A stretch of DNA of 64,000 nt from the NCBI GenBank assembly GCA_946478665.1, contig CAMLCZ010000001.1, forward strand, positions 248,001-312,000, read 5' to 3'. Shown piece after piece: positions 21,797 through 33,129 of this stretch. Both the position numbers and the translations under genes were made by a program. The notes under the pieces were generated by a model, which saw only the letters and a list, made by a program, of their open reading frames with translations, did no database searches and was not told the DNA's origin. Position 1 is the first letter of the stretch. Each line of letters opens with the position of its first letter. The stretch is from an uncultured Bartonella sp. (GTDB taxonomy: Bacteria > Pseudomonadota > Alphaproteobacteria > Rhizobiales > Rhizobiaceae).

Positions 21797-23110
21797 ATGT
21801 CTGCTCCACGTATTAGTTTTGTTTCGCTCGGCTGCCCTAAGGCTTTGGTAGACTCCGAACGTATTATTACGCGCTTACGTGCGGAAGGTTATGAAATTGC
21901 GCGCAAACATGATGGCGCTGATCTGGTCATTGTTAACACTTGTGGTTTTCTTGACTCTGCACGAGATGAATCGTTAGAAAACATCGGCCAAGCCATGAAG
22001 GAAAATGGCAAAGTTATTGTTACCGGCTGTCTTGGCACCAGACCTGAAACGATCACTGAAGCCTACCCCAATATACTTGCGGTTACGGGGCCTCAAGCTT
22101 ATGAAAGCGTGATGGACGCGGTTCATAAAGCAGTTCCTCCAGTTCATGACCCATTTGTTGATTTGGTGCCGCCGCAAGGGATCCGTTTAACACCACGCCA
22201 CTATGCTTATTTGAAGATTTCGGAAGGGTGTTCCAATCATTGCAGCTTCTGCATTATTCCCGATTTAAGAGGAAGCTTAACCTCGAGACCTATTAACGAT
22301 GTTCTTAAAGAAGCCGAAAAACTGGTGAATGCTGGTGTGAAAGAGCTTTTAGTAATATCACAAGATACAAGTGCTTACGGCCTTGATTTGAAATATAGTG
22401 AAAGCATCTGGCAAGATCATACGATAAGAACGCGGTTTTTTGACCTTGTTAAAGAATTGGGTGAATTGGGCATTTGGGTAAGACTTCATTATGTTTACCC
22501 CTACCCGCATGTTGACGAAGTGTTGGAATTGATGGCGGAAGGAAAAATTCTGCCATATCTTGATATTCCATTTCAGCATGCTTCTGAAAATGTGCTGAAA
22601 AATATGAAACGCCCTGCCCATCTGGAAAAAACCAATCGGCGCATTGAAAAATGGCGCGAGGTGTGTCCTGATTTGGCAATACGGTCTACTTTTATTGTTG
22701 GTTTTCCAGGGGAAACCGACGAAGATTTTGAAACGCTGCTAAATTGGTTATCGGAAACCAAGATCGACCGTGCTGGTTGTTTTAAATATGAAGCAGTGGA
22801 AGGTGCTGCAGCGAATGATCTTGGACTTGCAGCGGTGCCGGAAGATGTCAAAGAAAGTCGTTGGCATCGTTTTATGGCACACCAACAAACTATTTCAGCT
22901 AATCAACTCAAGAAAAAAGTTGGTAAGCGGTTACAGGTTCTGGTCGATAGTTCGACGGGTATTGAGGGCGTTGGGCGGACAAAATATGACGCCCCTGAAA
23001 TAGATGGTGTTGTTCATATGCAATCTCGCCGCCCATTAAGAACCGGTGAATTTGTCACGGTAAAAATCGATCGGTCAGATAATTATGATCTTTATGGCAC
23101 GGTTGTTTAA
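21797..23110 (+). CDS. rimO: Ribosomal protein S12 methylthiotransferase RimO
   Basis: 437 aa; [14 protein letters not shown], radical-SAM [12 protein letters not shown]-terminal TRAM-like domain. Confidence 0.97.
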   Translation: MSAPRISFVSLGCPKALVDSERIITRLRAEGYEIARKHDGADLVIVNTCGFLDSARDESLENIGQAMKENGKVIVTGCLGTRPETITEAYPNILAVTGPQAYESVMDAVHKAVPPVHDPFVDLVPPQGIRLTPRHYAYLKISEGCSNHCSFCIIPDLRGSLTSRPINDVLKEAEKLVNAGVKELLVISQDTSAYGLDLKYSESIWQDHTIRTRFFDLVKELGELGIWVRLHYVYPYPHVDEVLELMAEGKILPYLDIPFQHASENVLKNMKRPAHLEKTNRRIEKWREVCPDLAIRSTFIVGFPGETDEDFETLLNWLSETKIDRAGCFKYEAVEGAAANDLGLAAVPEDVKESRWHRFMAHQQTISANQLKKKVGKRLQVLVDSSTGIEGVGRTKYDAPEIDGVVHMQSRRPLRTGEFVTVKIDRSDNYDLYGTVV

Positions 23111-23195
23111 TCAACACTGCCATAACTTTAACGGAACAGTTTATCGGACTTATGTGGCCATGTAATTTAGGGAAAACTGGTGCTAAATAGGTATT

Positions 23196-23948
23196 ATGAC
23201 CGAACGAAGTGATCAAAATACACCGAACTTCTTTTTAACTGCACCGCAACCGTGTCCCTATTTATCAGATCATTATGAGCGAAAGGTATTTACCTATCTA
23301 ACAGGTACCTTTGCGCAACAGATGAACACTGTTTTGACGCAAGGCGGATTTAGGCGTTCGCAAAACATTGCCTATCGTCCAGTTTGTGATGGATGTCAGG
23401 CATGTGTATCGGTTCGTATTGTTGTCGACGAGTTCGAACCCGACCGTTCCATGAAAAGGGTATTGAAGAAAAACACCCAATTGGTTGGTACGGCACTTGG
23501 ACCTGCAGCCACGGATGAGCAATATTCCCTCTTTAGTCGATATCTTCATACACGTCATGCCAATGCCGGCATGGATGACATGACATTCGACGATTATAAA
23601 ATGATGATCGAAGACACGCATGTTGATACGCACGTGATCGAATATCGCACCGCCAACAATGAAGTAAACAGGATCAATTCAGCAAAAAATGATCTTATCG
23701 CAGTTGCTTTAACGGACGTCGTCAATGACGGGTTATCAATGGTTTATTCTTTTTATGATCCCGATAAAAAAAGTTCATCGCTTGGTGTGTTTTTAATACT
23801 CGATCACATTCGTCGTGCGAAACGATTGAAACTTCCTTACGTCTATCTGGGATATTGGGTCGAGGGATCACAAAAAATGGATTATAAATCCCGTTATCAA
23901 CCGCAAGAACATTTGACACCTAACGGTTGGAAAGCCATAACAAGATAA
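23196..23948 (+). CDS. bpt: Aspartate/glutamate leucyltransferase (bacterial arginyltransferase family, Bpt)
   Basis: 250 aa; [58 protein letters not shown]. Confidence 0.94.
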   Translation: MTERSDQNTPNFFLTAPQPCPYLSDHYERKVFTYLTGTFAQQMNTVLTQGGFRRSQNIAYRPVCDGCQACVSVRIVVDEFEPDRSMKRVLKKNTQLVGTALGPAATDEQYSLFSRYLHTRHANAGMDDMTFDDYKMMIEDTHVDTHVIEYRTANNEVNRINSAKNDLIAVALTDVVNDGLSMVYSFYDPDKKSSSLGVFLILDHIRRAKRLKLPYVYLGYWVEGSQKMDYKSRYQPQEHLTPNGWKAITR

Positions 23949-23979
23949 TTGATATTTATTTTTTAAAGAAATTAGTCAA

Positions 23980-24603
23980 ATGCAAAACCAGATGATCAAA
24001 TTATCAGGACTTGAACCGCATTTTAAAGGAAATGCCCGCCTTGTATTTGTTCATCCCGACGATCCAGATTTATTGGTAAAAGTTCCTCGACCTGAATGGA
24101 TCGCCAGTAAACGCACCGTACCGAATTGGAAAAAGCGTTTCAAACCTTTAGGTGCCAATTCTGTTAATATGCATGAATTGCGTGAGATCATCCGCATAAA
24201 CCCTAAACCTGAGCTTCAACAGGATCATATGTTTACCGTTATCGGTCTTCAACAAACCGATTTGGGTTGGGGGCTGATTGTCCGTGCAGAAAAAAGCAAG
24301 GATGGTTCATACGCCACTCCCGTGGCTGATTTTGTCAATGATATGTCAAAAATTGAAGCTGAATTGAGTGAGTTTCATAATTGGGTCTTACAAACAAAAA
24401 CTGTTTTATATGATTTGAATCCATACAATCTTGTTTTGGCTTATCGCAACGGGAAAAACCAGATTGTTGTCATTGATGGTATATCAGAAAAATCCGCATT
24501 ACAGAGCAGAACCTATTTTCAATCCATAAATTGCAAAAAGAACAAAGAAGTATACGCACGTTTTCTTCGACAAATGGAAAGAATACGCCTTGAAAGACAA
24601 TGA
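23980..24603 (+). CDS. YrbL-like (PhoP regulatory network YrbL family) protein
   Basis: 207 aa; LVFVHPDDPDLLVKVPRP kinase-like N-terminus, VLYDLNPYNLVLAY, VVIDGI. Confidence 0.7.
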   Translation: MQNQMIKLSGLEPHFKGNARLVFVHPDDPDLLVKVPRPEWIASKRTVPNWKKRFKPLGANSVNMHELREIIRINPKPELQQDHMFTVIGLQQTDLGWGLIVRAEKSKDGSYATPVADFVNDMSKIEAELSEFHNWVLQTKTVLYDLNPYNLVLAYRNGKNQIVVIDGISEKSALQSRTYFQSINCKKNKEVYARFLRQMERIRLERQ

Positions 24604-24646
24604 CCAACTTTACAGTTTGGGCGTCTTTTGATACGCCAACCCAAAT

Positions 24647-24679
24647 TCTGGTCGCAGCCTACCCAGTAAAAACAAGGAT
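24647..24679 (+). promoter_or_regulatory. Candidate preQ1-I riboswitch upstream of queC
   Basis: TCTGGTCGCAGCCTACCCAGTAAAAACAAGGAT: CUGG/CCAG stem, GUCGCAG loop, A-rich tail ending in ACAAGGA that doubles as the queC SD, 7 nt before ATG 24686. Closely resembles the class I aptamer layout of the known Thermoanaerobacter tengcongensis element. Confidence 0.8.
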
Positions 24680-24685
24680 CTAAAA

Positions 24686-25384
24686 ATGAAAGCCTATCTT
24701 ATCTGCTCCGGTGGACTGGATTCAGTCACGCTCGCATATCGCCTTGCGCATGAAAACGCGTTATGCGGAATAATATCGTTTGATTATGGACAACGTCACA
24801 AGAAAGAGCTGTTTTGCGCGCAAAAATGCGCGGAAAAACTTAGTGTCGATTATTACCCCATAGATATTTCTTCAATTGGGCGTAATCTGTCTGGATCATC
24901 ATTAACGGATAATGTCGAGGTACCAGATGGTTATTACGCTGAAGAAACAATGAAATCTACGGTCGTTCCTAACCGTAATGCCATTTTTCTAACAATCGCT
25001 TTTGGTATAGCGGCTGCAAAAAATGGCGATACCGTTGCTATTGCAGTTCATGGTGGAGATCACTTCATATATTCCGATTGTCGGCCTGATTTTATTACTG
25101 CTTTCAATGAGATGGAAAAATTGTCGCTTGAAGGACAATGTGAGCTTTACGCGCCTTACGTTACCAAGGATAAGGCGGCTATCGTTGCTGATGGAGCGAA
25201 ATATGGTGTTCCATTCGCCGATACATGGTCTTGTTATAAAGGCGGCGACCATCACTGTGGACGTTGTGGCACTTGCGTGGAACGGCGCGAGGCATTTCAT
25301 CTTGCTGGCGTTAAAGACCCCACCATATATGATGACGATTCATATTGGTTGGAAGCTGTCAGAAGAAACAGAAATGATATTTGA
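24686..25384 (+). CDS. queC: 7-cyano-7-deazaguanine synthase QueC
   Basis: 232 aa; CSGGLDSVTLAY PP-loop, SFDYGQRHKKEL, C-terminal CYKGGDHHCGRCGTCVER zinc site. Confidence 0.96.
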   Translation: MKAYLICSGGLDSVTLAYRLAHENALCGIISFDYGQRHKKELFCAQKCAEKLSVDYYPIDISSIGRNLSGSSLTDNVEVPDGYYAEETMKSTVVPNRNAIFLTIAFGIAAAKNGDTVAIAVHGGDHFIYSDCRPDFITAFNEMEKLSLEGQCELYAPYVTKDKAAIVADGAKYGVPFADTWSCYKGGDHHCGRCGTCVERREAFHLAGVKDPTIYDDDSYWLEAVRRNRNDI

Positions 25385-25435
25385 AATACTATATTCTAAT
25401 TTTAATATAGCGCTTTATTAAAGGAACACTGTCTT

Positions 25436-25906
25436 ATGTCTTCAGACCATTCAATTTACGAAAATCTGAAACAGCTTGGTCAAAAAACGGAATTCCCCAA
25501 TTCTCCAGAAGAAGCTGTATTGGAAAAAGTTGCAAATCCGCAATCTGATGTCAATTATTGTGTGCGATTTACCGCACCTGAATTTACGTCCTTGTGCCCT
25601 ATAACAGGCCAGCCGGATTTTGCTTATCTTATGATTGATTATGTGCCAGACAAATGGCTTGTCGAAAGCAAATCATTAAAGCTTTATCTGGGTGCATTTA
25701 GAAACCATGGCGCATTCCATGAAGATTGCACCGTTTCAATTGGGCGACGTCTGGTTGAACTTTTAACCCCACGTTGGCTTAGAATAGGCGGTTATTGGTA
25801 CCCACGTGGCGGTATTCCGATAGACGTTTTCTGGCAAACAGGTGAAGCACCAAAAGATACATGGATTCCAGATCAGAATGTGCAAAACTATCATGGCCGA
25901 GGTTAA
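25436..25906 (+). CDS. queF: NADPH-dependent 7-cyano-7-deazaguanine reductase QueF
   Basis: 156 aa; [14 protein letters not shown] catalytic Cys, [22 protein letters not shown]. Confidence 0.96.
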   Translation: MSSDHSIYENLKQLGQKTEFPNSPEEAVLEKVANPQSDVNYCVRFTAPEFTSLCPITGQPDFAYLMIDYVPDKWLVESKSLKLYLGAFRNHGAFHEDCTVSIGRRLVELLTPRWLRIGGYWYPRGGIPIDVFWQTGEAPKDTWIPDQNVQNYHGRG

Positions 25907-25933
25907 TTGCTCGGCCTAAAATGTCATGTAGAA

Positions 25934-28183
25934 TTATCCTGAAAATTTACCAGACCGTGGAAAACCTTTAGGAACCATTCTGCCAGCACCGGCACGCGCG
26001 CCAAGCCATTCTACCAGTTCATCTGCCTGTTTGGTAAATGTCCGATCTGCCGTATCACGCCAGTTCAACCCATCAGAAAGGTTGAATGTGTTGATATCAC
26101 TCACGCCGCCATCTTTATAGCGTTGCAAGCGAACACCTTTGCCACGTGACATTTCCGGTATTTCCGACAGTGGGAAAACCAGCAGCTTTCTGTTTTCGCC
26201 AACAATTGCCACATGGTCACCATTTACCGGAATACAAAGCTTGGTTTCGTCCGGCAATTTGACATTCATAATCTGTTTACCCTTGCGGGTCGTTGCAACA
26301 ATATCTGATCCTGAAGCGATAAAGCCGTTACCCATATGAGAAACAAGAAGCAGTTTTTCGTCTGGTTTAAAGACAAATGCCGTTAGAATATCCTGATCAT
26401 TATCCATATCGACAAGAATACGGATAGGTTCACCATGACCTCTTCCACCTGGAAGATCATTAGCCGCAATGGTAAAGAACTTTCCGCCTGTGCTAACAAT
26501 GATAATTTTATCTGTTGTGACCGCAGGAAAGGCAATTTTTAACCGATCATCTTCCTTGAATGTCAGTGTAGAATAATCGCTCAAATGACCTTTCAGGGCT
26601 CTTAACCAACCTTTTTCCGAAATAACAATAGTAACAGGCTCTTTTTCAATCATCGCCTGTTGCAGATCTTCAAGATCATGGGTTGGCGCATCTTCAAACG
26701 TTGTACGGCGTTTTCCAAGTGATGATTTTGTTCCAAAGGTTTCTTTTACCTTGGCAATGTCGTCCGAAATCGTTTTCCATTGCTTAGCGTCAGACCCTAA
26801 AAGCTCTTTTAACCGTGTTTCTTCAGCTGTTAAATTGTCAAATTCGCGACGTATTTCCACTTCTTCCAGACGGCGCAATGAGCGTAAACGCATATTGAGG
26901 ATCGCTTCAGCCTGATTGTCCGTCAGACCGAAACTCGTCATCAGACTTTTCTTTGGCTCGTCCTCTTCACGAATAATGCGGATAACCTCATCGAGATTAA
27001 TATAAGCAATCAGATAACCGCTTAAAATTTCAAGGCGTCGTGCAATTTCATTCAATCTGTTTTGCGAGCGACGAATGAGAACGTCTTTACGGTGATCTAG
27101 CCATTGCTGCAATGTTTCGCTAAGTGAAAGAACATTGGGCACCTTGCCCATAGACAAGACATTTAAATTAAGAGGAATTTTGACTTCAAAATCCGTTAAT
27201 TTGAAAATCGACTCCATCAGTAGTTCGGCATCAACGGTTCTTGTCTTCGGCTCTAAAACGATACGGATTTCATCTGTCGATTCATCGCGTATATCGTCAA
27301 GCATAGGTAATTTTCTAGCAAGAAGAAGCTCTGCCGTTTTTTCGATCAACCGTGACTTTTGAACCTGATAGGGAATTTCCGTAATAACAACAACATATGA
27401 TCCGCGGTTGCCCTCTTCCTTATGCCACCGTGAGCGCAAACGGAATGAACCCCGTCCAGTACGATAGGATTCTAGGATGCTATTTTTCGGTTCAACCAGA
27501 ATACCACCAGTTGGAAAATCCGGTCCCGCAACAAATTGTACGAGATCATCACTTGTCGCTTGAGGATTGGCAATAAGATATTGCGCGGCATCGCACAATT
27601 CCGCAACATTATGCGGTGGAATAGAGGTTGCCATACCGACAGCAATACCCGACGATCCATTTGCCAACAAATTGGGAAATGCTGCAGGTAGAACGATAGG
27701 TTCCTCGTCCTCTTCATTATATGTCGGGCGAAAATCAACAGAATCTTCTGTAATGCCTTCCAGAAGTAGTGTTGCCACTTCTGTCATTCTTGCTTCGGTG
27801 TAGCGCATAGCAGCGGCATTATCGCCGTCAATATTGCCAAAATTGCCCTGCCCGTCTACCAATGGATAACGGACAGCAAAATCCTGTGCCAAACGCACAA
27901 GCGCGTCATAAATAGAAGCATCACCATGGGGGTGAAACTTACCCATGACATCGCCGACAATGCGGGCACATTTTGCATATGCTTGTTCAGGATTAAGTTT
28001 TAACAACCGCATGGCATGAAGAATACGCCGATGAACGGGCTTTAACCCATCACGGACATCCGGCAATGCACGGTTCATAATGGTTGAAAGAGCATAAGCA
28101 AGATAACGTTCCTGCAAAGCAGAACGCAATTCCACAGGTTCAATATGCTCTTTATCGGTCGATCGAATCACTTTGTTTGACAT
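25934..28183 (-). CDS. parC: DNA topoisomerase IV subunit A
   Basis: ~749 aa; [64 protein letters not shown] catalytic Tyr. ParC-like length with a short C-terminal domain. Confidence 0.93.
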   Translation of the reverse strand: MSNKVIRSTDKEHIEPVELRSALQERYLAYALSTIMNRALPDVRDGLKPVHRRILHAMRLLKLNPEQAYAKCARIVGDVMGKFHPHGDASIYDALVRLAQDFAVRYPLVDGQGNFGNIDGDNAAAMRYTEARMTEVATLLLEGITEDSVDFRPTYNEEDEEPIVLPAAFPNLLANGSSGIAVGMATSIPPHNVAELCDAAQYLIANPQATSDDLVQFVAGPDFPTGGILVEPKNSILESYRTGRGSFRLRSRWHKEEGNRGSYVVVITEIPYQVQKSRLIEKTAELLLARKLPMLDDIRDESTDEIRIVLEPKTRTVDAELLMESIFKLTDFEVKIPLNLNVLSMGKVPNVLSLSETLQQWLDHRKDVLIRRSQNRLNEIARRLEILSGYLIAYINLDEVIRIIREEDEPKKSLMTSFGLTDNQAEAILNMRLRSLRRLEEVEIRREFDNLTAEETRLKELLGSDAKQWKTISDDIAKVKETFGTKSSLGKRRTTFEDAPTHDLEDLQQAMIEKEPVTIVISEKGWLRALKGHLSDYSTLTFKEDDRLKIAFPAVTTDKIIIVSTGGKFFTIAANDLPGGRGHGEPIRILVDMDNDQDILTAFVFKPDEKLLLVSHMGNGFIASGSDIVATTRKGKQIMNVKLPDETKLCIPVNGDHVAIVGENRKLLVFPLSEIPEMSRGKGVRLQRYKDGGVSDINTFNLSDGLNWRDTADRTFTKQADELVEWLGARAGAGRMVPKGFPRSGKFSG

Positions 28184-28312
28184 GGTTCTCAAATATCAAT
28201 TCGCAGAATCAGCCGCAAGTGTTCCACTACTTTTCCTCTGTGTTTACTTGATGTTCTGGTAATCAAATGTTAACAGATCTTAGGGGTCTAGGTATCAATT
28301 GAGGCAATTTTT

Positions 28313-29524
28313 ATGAACAACCATATCAAAACCGCTGTAACAATAGCAGCCTTTTCGATTTTATCAGCAACAACTACCCTTTCTCAAGCTTGGGCAGTAG
28401 ATGCAGCGGCATTCAAAGACCGTTTTGAAAATAATTTTAAAAACAGCGGATGGAGCTTTACCTCTGATAAAGCTGAAGCTGATGGAAACGATATTGTTTT
28501 TCATGGTGCAAAAATTGCTCTCGACCTCGAAGGTACTGTTTCTAAGCCTGAGGACTTAGGTGATTTACGTTTTAAAAACGTTACAGAAGACAAAGATGGC
28601 AATTATAAAATCGAAGAAATTAAAGTTCCATCTATTGTCTCAATCGACAAAACAGAAACAAACTCATTAGAATTCAAAAATGTAACGTTTACAAACGTTA
28701 ATATTCCATCTGAGAATACATCAAACACACTTGTAAAAGTAATTCCATATGAAAGCGTAACAATTGAGAGTGTTGCTGCTACCGCAAAAGGTAAAAGCGA
28801 TGCTTTCTTGAAGCTTGACGGTGCGTACATCACTTATAAAACTCAATCAGGCGACAAGGTTCTAGACACGAATATTGGTTTGAAGTCTTTAAGCTATGAG
28901 CCAAAAAATGCACAAGACGAAGGTCAGCTGAACGCTTTGAAGGGTTATGGCTATGAGAGCTTGAATGGTTCAGTCGAGTTCCATTCTTCGTGGAACATGA
29001 AAGATGGCCAATATGATTTGGATAAAGGTGAAATTGAACTTAAAGATGCAGGAAAGCTCAATATCACGTTTAATCTAACAGGCATTACGGAAGACGTTGT
29101 TTCGCAGTTTACAACTCTACGTAATAAGATGCTCAATAACCAAACATCAGAAAATGCAGCGGGTGCTGCTTTGCTTGGTTTGGCTGCAAAAACCAACTTT
29201 GTTGATATGAAAATCCGCTATGACGATAATTCTGCAACAGGTAAGATCCTCGATGCAACGGCAAAGAAAAACAACCTAAAGCGTGAAGATTTGGTTAAAC
29301 AGTTCGAAGCCGTTATCCCTGTTATGGCCGCACAATTGAAAAGCCCAAGCTTTGCCAAAAACTTGAGCACAGAGGCGAACAAGTTCTTAGAAAATCCAAA
29401 ATCTTTGACAATCAGCGCGTCTCCAAGCAAGCCAGTGTCATTTGCTACGCTTGCTGCATCGGCTTCGATGTCACCTGAGCAGCTGATAAATGCAATTAAC
29501 CTGAAAGTTGAAGCTAACAACTAA
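28313..29524 (+). CDS. Secreted/periplasmic hypothetical protein
   Basis: 403 aa; signal-peptide-like N-terminus (MNNHIKTAVTIAAFSILSATTTLSQAWAVDA), no recognised catalytic motif, followed by a strong terminator. Confidence 0.8.
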   Translation: MNNHIKTAVTIAAFSILSATTTLSQAWAVDAAAFKDRFENNFKNSGWSFTSDKAEADGNDIVFHGAKIALDLEGTVSKPEDLGDLRFKNVTEDKDGNYKIEEIKVPSIVSIDKTETNSLEFKNVTFTNVNIPSENTSNTLVKVIPYESVTIESVAATAKGKSDAFLKLDGAYITYKTQSGDKVLDTNIGLKSLSYEPKNAQDEGQLNALKGYGYESLNGSVEFHSSWNMKDGQYDLDKGEIELKDAGKLNITFNLTGITEDVVSQFTTLRNKMLNNQTSENAAGAALLGLAAKTNFVDMKIRYDDNSATGKILDATAKKNNLKREDLVKQFEAVIPVMAAQLKSPSFAKNLSTEANKFLENPKSLTISASPSKPVSFATLAASASMSPEQLINAINLKVEANN

Positions 29525-29547
29525 TCGTTGTTACTTTTGACATAAAG

Positions 29548-29577
29548 AAAAGCCCGGTTTTAAAGCCGGGCTTTTTT
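29548..29577 (+). terminator. Rho-independent terminator after the secreted hypothetical gene
   Basis: AAAAGCCCGG-ttttaaag-CCGGGCTTTTTT. Confidence 0.9.
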
Positions 29578-29695
29578 GTTGTCATAGGATTAGGCAACTG
29601 ATTGCATACCCAGTTGCTGTATCCATTACGTAAGATGCGCATCGTGTGTGAAATAACCAAGATGACATCGTGGGGGAAATGCCGTTGTCAATAAT

Positions 29696-29755
29696 GCTCA
29701 AACTCTTTCAATCAGGCTAAACTTCTTTCGATAAGGCTCAACCTCTGTTTACCAG
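29696..29755. repeat. Three degenerate 20-bp tandem units
   Basis: gctcaaactctttcaatcag / gctaaacttctttcgataag / gctcaacctctgtttaccag, exact 20-bp period. Confidence 0.7.
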
Positions 29756-29898
29756 ATGAAGTGCCTGACAATCACAGCACCAACAAGAAAACGGCTCACT
29801 ATTTCATATTTAAGCATAAGCCACATCTTGTTTTAAAGCGGTCAATGAGCACCGTTGGTAAAAACTGTAATCATTAAACAACTGCTACCAGTGAAATA

Positions 29899-29924
29899 AA
29901 AAGCCCAGCGTTAGCCGGGCTTTT
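29899..29924 (-). terminator. Terminator of aspS (minus strand)
   Basis: AAAAGCCC-aGCgttaGCc-GGGCTTTT just beyond the aspS stop codon. Confidence 0.8.
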
Positions 29925-29971
29925 CTCACATTACGCAACTTAATTACGTAACTAAATTGATGGTTGGTTTT

Positions 29972-31759
29972 CTACTCTTTTTTAGTAGGTGCCAAACGGA
30001 TTGAAAGATCGCTAAGCTGGGCAGCTGTAACTTCTGAAGGTGCGCCCATTAACAGATCCAGTGCTTGTTGGTTCATTGGGAACAGCGAGATTTCGCGCAA
30101 ATTCTTAACGCCAAGCAACAGCATAACCATACGGTCGATACCGGTAGCCATACCACCGTGCGGCGGTGCGCCATAATGGAATGCACGATACAAACCACCA
30201 AAACGTTCTTCAACCACTTCACGAGATAGTCCTGCAATCTCGAAAGCACGAACCATAGTTTCTGGCAAGTGGTTACGGATACCGCCAGACCCCACTTCAA
30301 AGCCATTACAAACCACGTCATATTGGTATGCTTTAATGGTCAATGGATCCTGATTGTCGAGGGCATCTTTACCACCCTGCGGCATAGAAAATGGATTATG
30401 GGAGAATTCAATACGCTTTTCGTCCTCGTTCCATTCGAAAAATGGAAAATCAACAATCCATGCCAAAGCAAAACGATCGTGATCTACAAGCCCTAATTCT
30501 TCACCAGCTCTGGTTCTTGCAGCACCGGCAAAAACAGCAAATTTGCGTGGATCACCAGCAACAAAGAAACAGGCGTCGCCATCATCAAGTCCAAGTTGCA
30601 AGCGAATGGCTTCAACCCGTTCTGGACCAATATTTTTAGCGATCGGACCAGCACCTTCTAAATTGTCGCCTTCCTTACGCCAGAAAATATAGCCGAGCCC
30701 TGGTTGGCCTTCGCCTTGCGCCCATGAGTTCATGCGGTCACAAAATGCTCTACTACCACCAGTCTTGGCAGGTATGGCCCAAACTTCAGCTTTTTCATCG
30801 CTAGCAAGAATGTTAGCAAAAACCTTAAAGCCAGAATCACGAAAATGCTTTGATACATCTTCCATAACAATTGGATTACGCAAGTCAGGCTTATCAGAAC
30901 CATATTTGCGCATTGCCTCGTCATATGGAATGCGCGGAAACTCTTGTGTTACAGGTTTACCGTCTGCAAACTCTTCAAAGATTCCTCTGATAATCGGTTC
31001 CATTGTTTGCAAGATATCTTCCTGCTCAACAAAACTCATTTCCATATCCAACTGATAGAATTCACCTGGAAGTCTATCGGCACGTGGATCTTCATCTCTG
31101 AAGCAAGGTGCAATCTGGAAATATTTATCGAAACCAGACATCATCAGCAATTGTTTGTATTGCTGCGGTGCCTGAGGAAGCGCATAGAATTTTCCAGGAT
31201 GGATACGGCTTGGAACAAGAAAATCTCTTGCGCCTTCCGGTGAAGAGGCCGTTAAAATCGGCGTCGTAAATTCTGTAAACTTTGCTTCCTGCATACGGCG
31301 ACGTATTGCAGCAACGATTTGCGTTCTGCGCAAAATATTTTTGTGCAAGGTTTCACGACGCAAATCAAGGAAACGATATTTCAAACGAATATCTTCAGGA
31401 TAATCTGGTTCACCAAATACAGGAAGAGGAAGTTCATCAGCTTTTGATAGAACTTCGATTTCCGAAGCGAAGAGCTCAATTTCACCTGTTGGCAAGTTAG
31501 GATTTACCGTGTCTTCAGAGCGTGAGCGCACATTGCCATCAATGCGCAAAACCCATTCACTGCGAACCATTTCAGCCACTTTGAAAGCAGGAGAATCTGG
31601 ATCTGCCACAATTTGTGTAATACCAAAATTATCACGAAGGTCGATAAATAAGATACCTCCGTGGTCACGAACACGATGAACCCACCCTGAAAGACGAACA
31701 TTTGTTCCTACATCGCTCTTACGTAGAGCGGCGCAGTTATGGCTGCGATAACGATGCAT
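29972..31759 (-). CDS. aspS: Aspartyl-tRNA synthetase
   Basis: 595 aa; [17 protein letters not shown], class II motifs ([48 protein letters not shown]). Confidence 0.97.
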   Translation of the reverse strand: MHRYRSHNCAALRKSDVGTNVRLSGWVHRVRDHGGILFIDLRDNFGITQIVADPDSPAFKVAEMVRSEWVLRIDGNVRSRSEDTVNPNLPTGEIELFASEIEVLSKADELPLPVFGEPDYPEDIRLKYRFLDLRRETLHKNILRRTQIVAAIRRRMQEAKFTEFTTPILTASSPEGARDFLVPSRIHPGKFYALPQAPQQYKQLLMMSGFDKYFQIAPCFRDEDPRADRLPGEFYQLDMEMSFVEQEDILQTMEPIIRGIFEEFADGKPVTQEFPRIPYDEAMRKYGSDKPDLRNPIVMEDVSKHFRDSGFKVFANILASDEKAEVWAIPAKTGGSRAFCDRMNSWAQGEGQPGLGYIFWRKEGDNLEGAGPIAKNIGPERVEAIRLQLGLDDGDACFFVAGDPRKFAVFAGAARTRAGEELGLVDHDRFALAWIVDFPFFEWNEDEKRIEFSHNPFSMPQGGKDALDNQDPLTIKAYQYDVVCNGFEVGSGGIRNHLPETMVRAFEIAGLSREVVEERFGGLYRAFHYGAPPHGGMATGIDRMVMLLLGVKNLREISLFPMNQQALDLLMGAPSEVTAAQLSDLSIRLAPTKKE

Positions 31760-31908
31760 GGTTTTGCCTTTATATTATTCAAGTATTATGAAATACAATC
31801 TGCATGCAAAAGCGCATTTTGGCACGCATTTGTCAAGGTATTGCCATGGCTGTGCATGAAAAAATATACCGAAAGACAAACAGATATCTATTGGATATAA
31901 TTTGAAAT

Positions 31909-33066
31909 ATGAAAGTCATCACAAATACTACAGACCTAGAAACCGCAGTTGCAACATTAAAGAAATCTGATTTTGTAACGGTAGACACAGAATTTATCAG
32001 AGAAACAACCTTTTGGCCTGACCTCTGTCTCATCCAATTGGCGTCTCCTGACATTGCAGTTATTGTCGATCCTTTATCGCCAGATATTGATCTAAAGCCG
32101 TTTTTTTCTCTAATGTCTGATGAAAATGTTGTTAAAGTGTTCCATGCGGCACGTCAGGATCTAGAGATTATCTATAAGATTGGTCACATTATTCCTAAAC
32201 CGCTTTTTGATACGCAAATTGTGGGGTCGGTTTGTGGTTTTGGTGAAAGTGTTTCTTACGAACAAATTGTACAACGCGTCACTGGCAAACCGATTGACAA
32301 AACATCCAGATTTACAGACTGGAGCCACCGGCCATTGTCGGAAAAGCAATTAAGTTATGCATTGGCTGATGTTACCTATTTGCGCGACGTTTATCTTTAT
32401 CTCAAAAAACAATTGGCAAAAACGAAACGTGTTGATTGGATAGCCGATGAAATGGCTATTTTAACGTCACCCGTAACCTATGACCCGCCAGAAGATAACG
32501 CCTGGAAAAAGGTGAAAGGTCGTATCAGAAAACCAAAAGAATTGGCTGTTTTGCAAAAAATTGCCATATGGCGGGAACGTGAAGCCAAAAACCGAAATGT
32601 TCCACGTGGACGTGTGCTTAAAGATGAGTGTCTGATAGAAATTGCCACGCAGCAGCCTAAAGATGTTGCCACTTTGGGAAGACTGCGCAGCATTCCAAAA
32701 GGCTGGGAGCGTTCAGAGCAAGCAAATTCTCTGCTCACGGCAATAAATGACGGTTTAGCCGTTGATACCTCAACCTTGCCACCAATTCAAAAACACGTAC
32801 CGCTTAATGATGGAAATGCTGCGGCGGTGGAGCTATTGCGTGTGCTTTTAAAGCTTGTGGCAGACGAACAAAATATAGCACCGCGTATTATAGCCAATAG
32901 TGATGATTTAGAAAAAATCGCCAAGCAGGAAAAAAATGACAAAATACCAGCCATGCAAGGCTGGCGTTATGAATTGTTTGGCAAAAAAGCCAAAGAAATG
33001 CTTGATGGAAAATTATGTTTCTATTTCAAAGATGGAAATATATTGACAAAAGAAATAGACAGATAA
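31909..33066 (+). CDS. rnd: Ribonuclease D
   Basis: 385 aa; DTEFIRETTFWPDLCLIQLA DEDD exonuclease motif, HAARQDLEII, ADVTYLRDVY, HRDC domain. Confidence 0.95.
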   Translation: MKVITNTTDLETAVATLKKSDFVTVDTEFIRETTFWPDLCLIQLASPDIAVIVDPLSPDIDLKPFFSLMSDENVVKVFHAARQDLEIIYKIGHIIPKPLFDTQIVGSVCGFGESVSYEQIVQRVTGKPIDKTSRFTDWSHRPLSEKQLSYALADVTYLRDVYLYLKKQLAKTKRVDWIADEMAILTSPVTYDPPEDNAWKKVKGRIRKPKELAVLQKIAIWREREAKNRNVPRGRVLKDECLIEIATQQPKDVATLGRLRSIPKGWERSEQANSLLTAINDGLAVDTSTLPPIQKHVPLNDGNAAAVELLRVLLKLVADEQNIAPRIIANSDDLEKIAKQEKNDKIPAMQGWRYELFGKKAKEMLDGKLCFYFKDGNILTKEIDR

Positions 33067-33129
33067 AAAGTAATATCCTTATATTTGTTAGCAAAAAATA
33101 AGTTTTATCTTTTGTGTTTATTTTGAATA

